Positions 57,656-64,000 of a DNA stretch of 64,000 nucleotides are shown here, piece after piece. The stretch spans positions 1,674,001 through 1,738,000 of the forward strand of contig JAQOTA010000071.1 in assembly GCA_029532415.1 (NCBI GenBank), read 5' to 3'. How positions within the stretch are numbered: position 1 is the stretch's first letter; each line of letters begins with the position of its first letter. The notes below the pieces were generated by a model that worked only from the letters and a program-made list of their open reading frames with translations, was not told the DNA's origin and did no database searches. Origin of the DNA: Marasmius tenuissimus. Lineage: Eukaryota > Basidiomycota > Agaricomycetes > Agaricales > Marasmiaceae. The position numbers and the translations under genes are program-made.

Positions 57656-58425
57656 GTTAGGATCGTGCGGATCGGATAGGGATAAGATAAGATATGGGAT
57701 TTTATATGCTGTCGGATAGATGGATAGGAAAGAGATATGATGAAGGAGTGTGGGAGCAACGGATCTAGAGCAGACAGTAGCTGAAGGTTTCGCCAACAGC
57801 ACCATGAACTGAGCTGTCCTTCTACTAGACTAAGAGGACAAGTTGCAAGATAGAAGAAAAGACATGATAGAGAAGTATCCAGGTGAGTCCTGGTTGATCC
57901 AGGTTGATTCTGGTTGATTCTGGTTGATTTCGAGTCTTTCCAGATACAGAATAGAAGTATAGAGCTTATATAGGGTTATAGTAGTAAATGAATGAATCAT
58001 AAGTGAGTCAAGTGCGGGAAAGGTTGATGTATCATATGGAAGTCAAATACGGGGAGAAATGTACCGGAAGGGAAATGAACCGGAAATGAATAAGTGCGTG
58101 ATGGAATGAAGATATGAATAGAATAAGTGAGTGTGGGAATATCTCCGAAGTCGGAGATAAGTAAGTCAGAACAAGTCAGAATGAAAGGTGAAAGAGTCCC
58201 AGAAGCGGAGGCGGAAGTGGTGGAGGTTCTGGGGATGGACTTGGTGTGAGAGACTGAACCGCGGAAGTGAAGGTTGAGTGCCGGGGATGGAATAGTGTTG
58301 GAATGAGCTAGAATAATAGCCTGGAAATACCCAGAAATACTCGGAATGGGTCCGGAGGTGATGTGACTAGCCAAGTGTGACGTGACTAGGTGAGATAGAC
58401 CAGGGTAAGATGCATGGATGTAACA
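57656..58425 (-). repeat. Solo LTR-E (770 bp)
   Basis: On the minus strand TGTTACATCC..GATCCTAACA; perfect 5-bp duplication AAGCT (57651-57655, 58426-58430). It contains a TATATAAGC word and a threefold GGTTGATTCT-type tandem repeat at 57893-57930. It shares a GTTGGCGAAACCTTCAGCTA-type block with the 714-bp LTR at 40278. Probably Ty3/gypsy class, not proven. Confidence 0.82.
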
Positions 58426-58430
58426 AAGCT

Positions 58431-59033
58431 ATGGGTAAACACTATTCACAAAATCAGGGTGAACAAGAGAACAGTCCACCAATGGATCGAAAGTAACATA
58501 CACCAATGGCGCCTTTCTGACTATGAATGGAAATCAACACAAAGACTATCAACAGCATATAGAGGAACATACCATTCCAAAGCAGATGGACATAAGACAG
58601 ATTCATCTGGCAGAAAAGTTGTGGCCATTGGTCAAGATATGCCTGCTTATGTCAGATGAAAGACCTACAACAAAGCCTCCACAGCTTCACTGTTGTAATC
58701 TAAGATGACTGACTTCCCAAACCTCATGTCAACAATTTCATCTTCTGTTCAGCGACTGTCAAACTGAACAAAAAATAATGAAAAAGTTGTTGTACATGCT
58801 CTGTCATACAGCTCATCCGCTACGGCAGCAAGAACCGTATAGGACAAACATCGAAACATTCTGACCTTTGGAAATGCGTAGATTCAAAGTGACTACAAAA
58901 GCGTCATACATAAACTGAGGTGAGATTGAAATCAAGACCAGTAACAGTAACCATACTCACAACTTGAATGGTATCTGCAAGCTATTGAAGTAACTTATGA
59001 TGTTGACATTTGTTGGACTGCAAATCAAGAATC
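58431..59033. other. Unrecognised sequence between LTR-E and LINE-d
   Basis: No coding frame above background and no repeat recognised. If the inversion proposed in the findings is right, its right edge (ending CAAGAATC at 59033) was originally the 3' flank of LINE-c. Confidence 0.35.
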
Positions 59034-59908
59034 TTTTTTTTTTTTCTTTTTTTGAATCATATTCTTATATACCGGCGTACGAGCACAGTCCGGTCGCTAT
59101 ATACAAATGCAGCATCCCACAAATGCGTAATAACTAGATCCCCCACTAGAAAGGAGGTGCGCCTCGATGAGAACTGCTCCTCAGAACGTATCCACAGTGT
59201 TTCCCCAACACTATGTGGTAAATAGGGTTGCATCATCATGGGCTCAGACACACTGGTGCCCCCTGCTCCCACGTCCTTCACCCCTGCCCCCTAGGCTCGG
59301 CAGCAAGAGCCCGCACACCCCTCCGTAGAGTCTACGGGGAGCTAATACCAGCACATCAGCCCATACGACTTACCCAACTCCTTCTGCTTCTGCTTGGGAG
59401 GGGAAGGCAAACGCCCGAGGGTTTGCCTTCAAATAGGCTATCAGGCCCGGAAGCCGATGAAGCGAATTTCCACGCTCTAGTTCTGAGCATCGGTGAAGTA
59501 CGTGTGCCCTGGTACCAGGTTCCACACCGCACAAGCAGGATAGATCTGCCTGAATATTAAACCGCTGGTAGTACTCTCCAATCGGTGCGTGCCCCAGAAT
59601 GCATCGGGTCATTCTGGTTGTCAATGAAAGCGACCCTGCGGCCAACTTTAACCATGTCCCTCCCTTAAGGTACGATGGCTGTAGAGGACGATCTTTTAGA
59701 TCTTGTAGCTCGTAAAAGTGCCTGCCTCTGTATGATGGGTCTTGGAAGCATGATACCCACGCATCCTGCCCTGCTTTTGTGGCTTCTTGCCGAAGCCTAT
59801 CCAGCGATGTTTGGGGCACTGCCCCCACGCCTACGGGGGGCAGTCCTCTGACAAATTCATGAGCGACCTGGTGAATACTCCATTTCGCTTTCGATGGTAC
59901 CTGGATGA
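59034..59908 (-). mobile_element. LINE-d, 5'-truncated LINE copy
   Basis: Starts with an interrupted T tract, then 3' UTR and ORF2 C-terminus on the minus strand (VPSKAKWSIHQVAHEFVRGL through CLCGVEPGTRAHVLHRC). It reaches about 130 bp further 5' than LINE-a and LINE-b. The 14 bases at its truncated 5' end (59909-59922, GACAGAAACCCTCC on the minus strand) do not recur at its own 3' end, but are found after the poly(A) of LINE-c. Confidence 0.92.
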
Positions 59909-59922
59909 GGAGGGTTTCTGTC

Positions 59923-62245
59923 ACTGGGGAGTGCAGTGCAATTTCAACTCATCAGTTGTGCCTATCAATGGATATGTTTCTTAATTGCGCATGACTTCCT
60001 GTTTCACATTGCACAATCTCTTTAGTTGACTTGGTTGGTGTGTCTGTAGTACTGTCTTGTACATGTGATGAAAGATGTGCTGACATGGCCTGTTACAGTT
60101 GCATTTGTCTCAAAACACAACATGACTTGAAAGTACCCTCCTACTCGTGTATATTCAATGATACATGTCAGATGCATCTCATTAAGTCTATGCGCATGAC
60201 TCTAGCAACAATTTTATTTTGCGACAGTTTTTGTGATGTCTCTGTGATCTTCATACATGATTTGAACACAGTGCAATTTCATTTAGCTATTTTGCCCGTA
60301 CAGGAAAGTTCAAGAAATACATTTACTCCTATCCAATTATGCTGACTTTCAACACAAAGAATCTGACTTGTTCAGGGATTTTTCAAACAGGTTCCCAGCT
60401 ACAACCAGTGCAACTCTCTTGATCAAATGTATCTAGAGGGTTTAGTATGTCACATCATGCACATCTCCACCTTCTGAATGTTGCATCCGGGTTGTGGTCT
60501 AGCATTTCTTCCAGGTTGTCTGTTATCTTGTCAATTATGTTTCTAAGGGCTGGGCATTTGCATGAATAGGCTTGGATACAGTGATCATGCAAGACTGCAG
60601 GCAGACATGGTACTAGAATTAAGTCCACATCCTTGTTGATACATGTCCATTATTAACCTGACCATTCACAAGCATATTCAGGATGAATCGGAACACTTGC
60701 CTTTGAGTGTCAGTCATTCTTTCAATTATGTTGGCTGGGTTAACGTAGAGGCTGTGACTGTATGTTTTGCTACTTACTGATCATGTGTACTTTGTCCTCA
60801 ATGATCAATAGTTTGACATTGAGTATCAATGCAGTAAACTTGTCGTCCTTTATAGCCTTGAGCCCTTCTGAGCTGTCTGTGAGTGGTCATCCTGTCAGCT
60901 ATGTCTGTTGAGTCTTTATGAATGCATGATTCAACCTTGTAACATAAACCATGTGAGTTGCCGTTGTTGTATGGTTAGTTTTGGAGCTTCATATTCTGTA
61001 TAAAACAGGTTATGTCTGCATGATATATGTATTGATGTAATCAATTTGCCCACCAAACTCAAGTCTGTCCATATGGTCTATGGACTGTGGTTGTTGCAGG
61101 ATGTTTCTGAGAAAGATTCTCACAATTGTCAGCCATGACACATAAAAGGTTTGGAGACTTTCCATATTAGGTAACACCCTCTTCGACACTTACCATGAGC
61201 ACCCATGCGATGATTAGAGCTGACTTTGGTAGGCACCTCTGATTAAGGGATGCTACTTGTGTTAACTAACTGAGTTACAGTCATTCCAGAAAAAGACACT
61301 CACATTCTGTCTGTTCAGCAATGCCAAGGCATTTGTTACATCTTACAAAGTTGTGTATCCTCCTTCTCATTTTCTTTATTGGTACTCATTGACATATAGT
61401 TGCTTAGAGAAAGCCCAGAAGGCTTTTCAAAAGTTGTGGAAAACAACAAGTTTGCCCAAGCCTTACTCAACATTGAACCCTCAGGTTTGATGTTGGAGAG
61501 ATAGGTGGGTGGCAGATTGAGATGTGTATTAGTTGGATACTTGATGGTCATCATCCTATCAAATAGAGAGAGCATCATCAAGAGCATGTCCTGCAATCAA
61601 TCTTGTGTATTCCAGTGTATCCTGGATATGTTGCAAGATGGTCAGTGGGTGTTGTTATTCACTTGCTGACTGGACATGCTGAACACAGCCACATGATGCC
61701 TTGCAATGTCTGGAGATCCTGGAATCAAATTGTATGCCATGGGATGATGTTGGCACAAGTTATGACAGGCAATGCAGAAAAGAAGAAGGTTATAATCTAG
61801 AAAATTATGATGAAGACAAAATCAGTAGTCATGCTTGGTCACCTATCAATTAGGGTCTCACTAAACATCAAATTCTGATATATACTAGATGGGATTCCAT
61901 GTGCCAGTGTATCATTCGTGTGAGTATATCTGCATACCCATTGGAACTGCTAAGTCAACCAAACATACTGGACTAGCCATTGCAGGTACTGTCACCGGAT
62001 TGATCGTGATCAAACCAACTGGCAATTATCATGTTGTCAGGTCTCCCCAGACTGATAACTATCTACAGTGAAGGTAAGTAACAACAAATCAATCATGATA
62101 TTCCACTCAACTTATATGTCCATAGCAGAGGTTTGTGCATCATAAGTTCCTCCCTGACATTGACTAGGTTTACCTAGTCTTGCCTAGCTAGACCACACTA
62201 CCATGGACTCTGTTATTGAATTTGAGTGTTGGTGTGGTATGTGGT
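59923..62245. other. 2.3 kb without recognisable content
   Basis: Only short frames (up to 104 codons) with no domain signature and AT-rich composition. Likely old repeat debris. A minus-strand frame at 61336-61596 has no clear relatives that I can name. Confidence 0.4.
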
Positions 62246-62595
62246 CTGGTAGTTAGCACGTGGGTCTTTGGTGTAGCAAAGATTTGATGTCATAATCGCC
62301 ACGCGAGCCTGCCATGTGGGCAATTCCCATCTGTCAAACCTGCCGGAGTTCCTGGTGCTTAATCTCTTCTCCCCATATCACTACCAAAATTCATTGTTTG
62401 TTCTTCCAACTATTCTCCTCAAAATCAGTAACTATTATTTCTGTTTAGTGATTCTAAGATCAGCCTGGGTCAACTTCAGCATCTAGAGGGCATCCATGAA
62501 GTAGAATATGAGGATTACCCATCCATGTGGCACACTCACATGGCAATTATGATGTCAAATCTTTGCTACACCAAAGACCCCCGCACTAACTACAG
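62246..62595. repeat. 350-bp element with 55-bp inverted repeats (MITE-like, tRNA-like arms)
   Basis: The left arm (62246-62301, from CTGGTAGTTAGCACG through TCTTTGGTGTAGCAAAG to CATAATCGCCA) is matched by the reverse complement of 62541-62595 with few mismatches. The spacer is about 240 bp. The left arm with its flank (TGGTCTGGTAGTTAGCACG and GATTTGATGTC) resembles tRNA A- and B-box sequence. No clear target duplication was seen. Confidence 0.6.
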
Positions 62596-62867
62596 GACTA
62601 AGGTTTACCCTGAAAATTGGTGCTGCTATTTATGCATACCTGTTATCAACACCATAGTCTATTCAATCACTAGATGTGATTGAGGGAAATTGATGCCTTT
62701 CTGTTTGTTTTTCGTCATGCATTGATGACGAGTTTGTTCTGTTCAGTGCTCTGTTTCAGCCTGAAGTCAAGCCTATGATTTATGTCCACCTTCAAAGCAT
62801 GTATAACCACGCAGACAACACCCTATCTGCAAGGATTTCTTGCATCCTCAACAATGACACATGATGC

Positions 62868-64000
62868 TGTTGAATCCAGACTACCGGATATATGGACCGT
62901 TGTATCGGGCCACATATATGCTTCAATCGTTTCACTATGATCTATGCTATTCCTAGTCACTCCTGTTATAGAAGATACAGCCACCTCTGTATAGTATATA
63001 AGTAGCTCTGTATCTACATGCAATACCAGTATCTTTACTACTCTTGTTGCTACCTCTAAGCCTATCTCCAGGTGAGCTAATCTGTCCCATGCTGCCACTG
63101 CGTGGGCAGGACCTCTGCCTCAACAGGTTATGGGCCCCGGTGCCCTACCGATGTGCCCTGCAATGGCAGCTCTCTAGGATGTGCACCTTTAATGTGTGCT
63201 GCCTATGATGATGCGCTATTGTGGTCGTTGCACTCGATAACCATTGTGACTGCTTAATCGCTGTCGTGATGGGCAGACCGTTAACACCGGTTCTGGACCT
63301 GTGAAGTCGACATCTTCATTGATGTTTGACAATGGTGGACTGTGTCCTCAACAACGATTGATGGCTATTGCTGTTGACCGTGCAGTGATTTCTTTTATCA
63401 TTGCCTATGATGATGAACCTATGCTGATCATTGTTTTATTACTCCAGATTGCTATGGCTCCTGTTATGTCTACCCTTATCCCCACCATTGAGGTCTTCAG
63501 TGGTGTCAACTGGCACAAGTGGTCCAAGGGTCTTGGTACCTATGCCATGATCAACGAGTTCTACGACCACTACACCAACGACGATCCTGAACCTGATGCC
63601 CCCAAGAAACCTAAAGAACCTATTAAACCTAAAGCAACTACTCGCACTGTCACTATTGCTGCTACAACTACAACTGAAGTGACTACACGTACAGAGACCG
63701 TTTCTCCTACTGACGTGCAGATGCAGCAGTACGCTACCGATCTTGAGCAGTATGCTAAGGATTTGGAAAGGTACGAGAAGGATCTTCTCAGACACAAGAA
63801 GGACCATCAACATTGGAAGAAGTATGAATTCAAGGCCATGGGTGCACTACGTGCCACCACCACCATTGCCGTGCAGAGTGTTATCAAGGATGATGATACA
63901 GCTTGGAACGCTTGGGAGAAGATTAAAGCTCGCTATGGCCAGCAGACTTCCGTCTCTGTTTGGGTGGACTTCAAGTCCATTATGGAATTCTGTCTGTCAG
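62868..64000 (+). mobile_element. copia-4: 5' part of another copia-1-family element, cut by window end
   Basis: 258-bp 5' LTR (62868-63125), then GGTTATGGGCCCCGG as PBS, the same untranslated leader as copia-1, and gag open to the end of the window. Whether it is complete cannot be judged here. Confidence 0.93.
63454..64000 (+). CDS. copia-4 Gag (partial, runs off the window)
   Basis: Begins MAPVMSTLIPTIEVFSGVNW like copia-1 and stays open for 182 codons. Differences include a Thr-rich linker (IAATTTTEVTTRTETV) in place of PAHEGGEATRR, shared with copia-3, so copia-4 is closer to the copia-3 subfamily. The first Arg of the WRKW motif is His (WHKW), as in copia-3. Confidence 0.9.
   Translation, partial: MAPVMSTLIPTIEVFSGVNWHKWSKGLGTYAMINEFYDHYTNDDPEPDAPKKPKEPIKPKATTRTVTIAATTTTEVTTRTETVSPTDVQMQQYATDLEQYAKDLERYEKDLLRHKKDHQHWKKYEFKAMGALRATTTIAVQSVIKDDDTAWNAWEKIKARYGQQTSVSVWVDFKSIMEFCLS

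Overview
The window looks like genomic DNA of a filamentous basidiomycete, most likely an agaricomycete. The genes are compact and split by many introns of about 50-65 bp with canonical GT..AG ends. The protein set is fungal (Sec61 alpha, ribosomal P0, trehalose-6-phosphate synthase, a Ubp3/USP10-type deubiquitinase, coronin, a DUF1776 protein, a stand-alone SRA/YDG protein). The mobile elements are Ty1/copia retrotransposons, a LINE that looks Tad1-like, and hAT relatives.

Region 1 (about 1-23,000) is a gene-dense, almost repeat-free housekeeping block: alpha/beta hydrolase (+), DUF1776 protein (-), Ser/Pro-rich protein (+), Sec61 alpha (+), SRA/YDG protein (-), a long probably mitochondrial helical protein (-), ribosomal P0 (+), trehalose-6-phosphate synthase (+), USP-family deubiquitinase (+), coronin (+). 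I rebuilt the exon structures by hand from splice signals and frame continuity. In all but the DUF1776 gene the phases close exactly.

Region 2 (about 23,000-64,000) is a nested transposon island. Its core is an old minus-strand copia element (copia-2) whose 3' LTR is interrupted by a 250-bp hAT-type element and by a complete young copia element (copia-1, 24,415-30,502: 258-bp LTRs, one 1733-codon gag-pol ORF, TSD GAGTC). Next come a decayed relative of copia-1 (copia-3) carrying three solo LTRs and a truncated LINE, a dead hAT transposase gene, the 5' end of a third copia family, a nearly full-length LINE, F-box/LRR gene debris cut by solo LTRs, another truncated LINE, about 2.3 kb without recognisable content, a tRNA-like inverted repeat, and the 5' end of a fourth copia element running off the window.

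The most interesting structural signal is a swapped target-site duplication. The 14 bases after the poly(A) tail of the long LINE (53,655-53,668) are the same 14 bases that abut the truncated 5' end of the inverted LINE at 59,034-59,908. The simplest explanation is that the 5.4-kb segment between them was flipped by recombination between the two LINE copies. Other points of note: CpG-type decay of the older elements in a genome that encodes an SRA (methyl-CpG reader type) protein, a start codon apparently split by an intron, a deubiquitinase gene with an in-frame N-terminal extension behind a single TAA, and copia-type half-tRNA primer binding sites. I saw no new defence or metabolic system; the novelty is in genome architecture.
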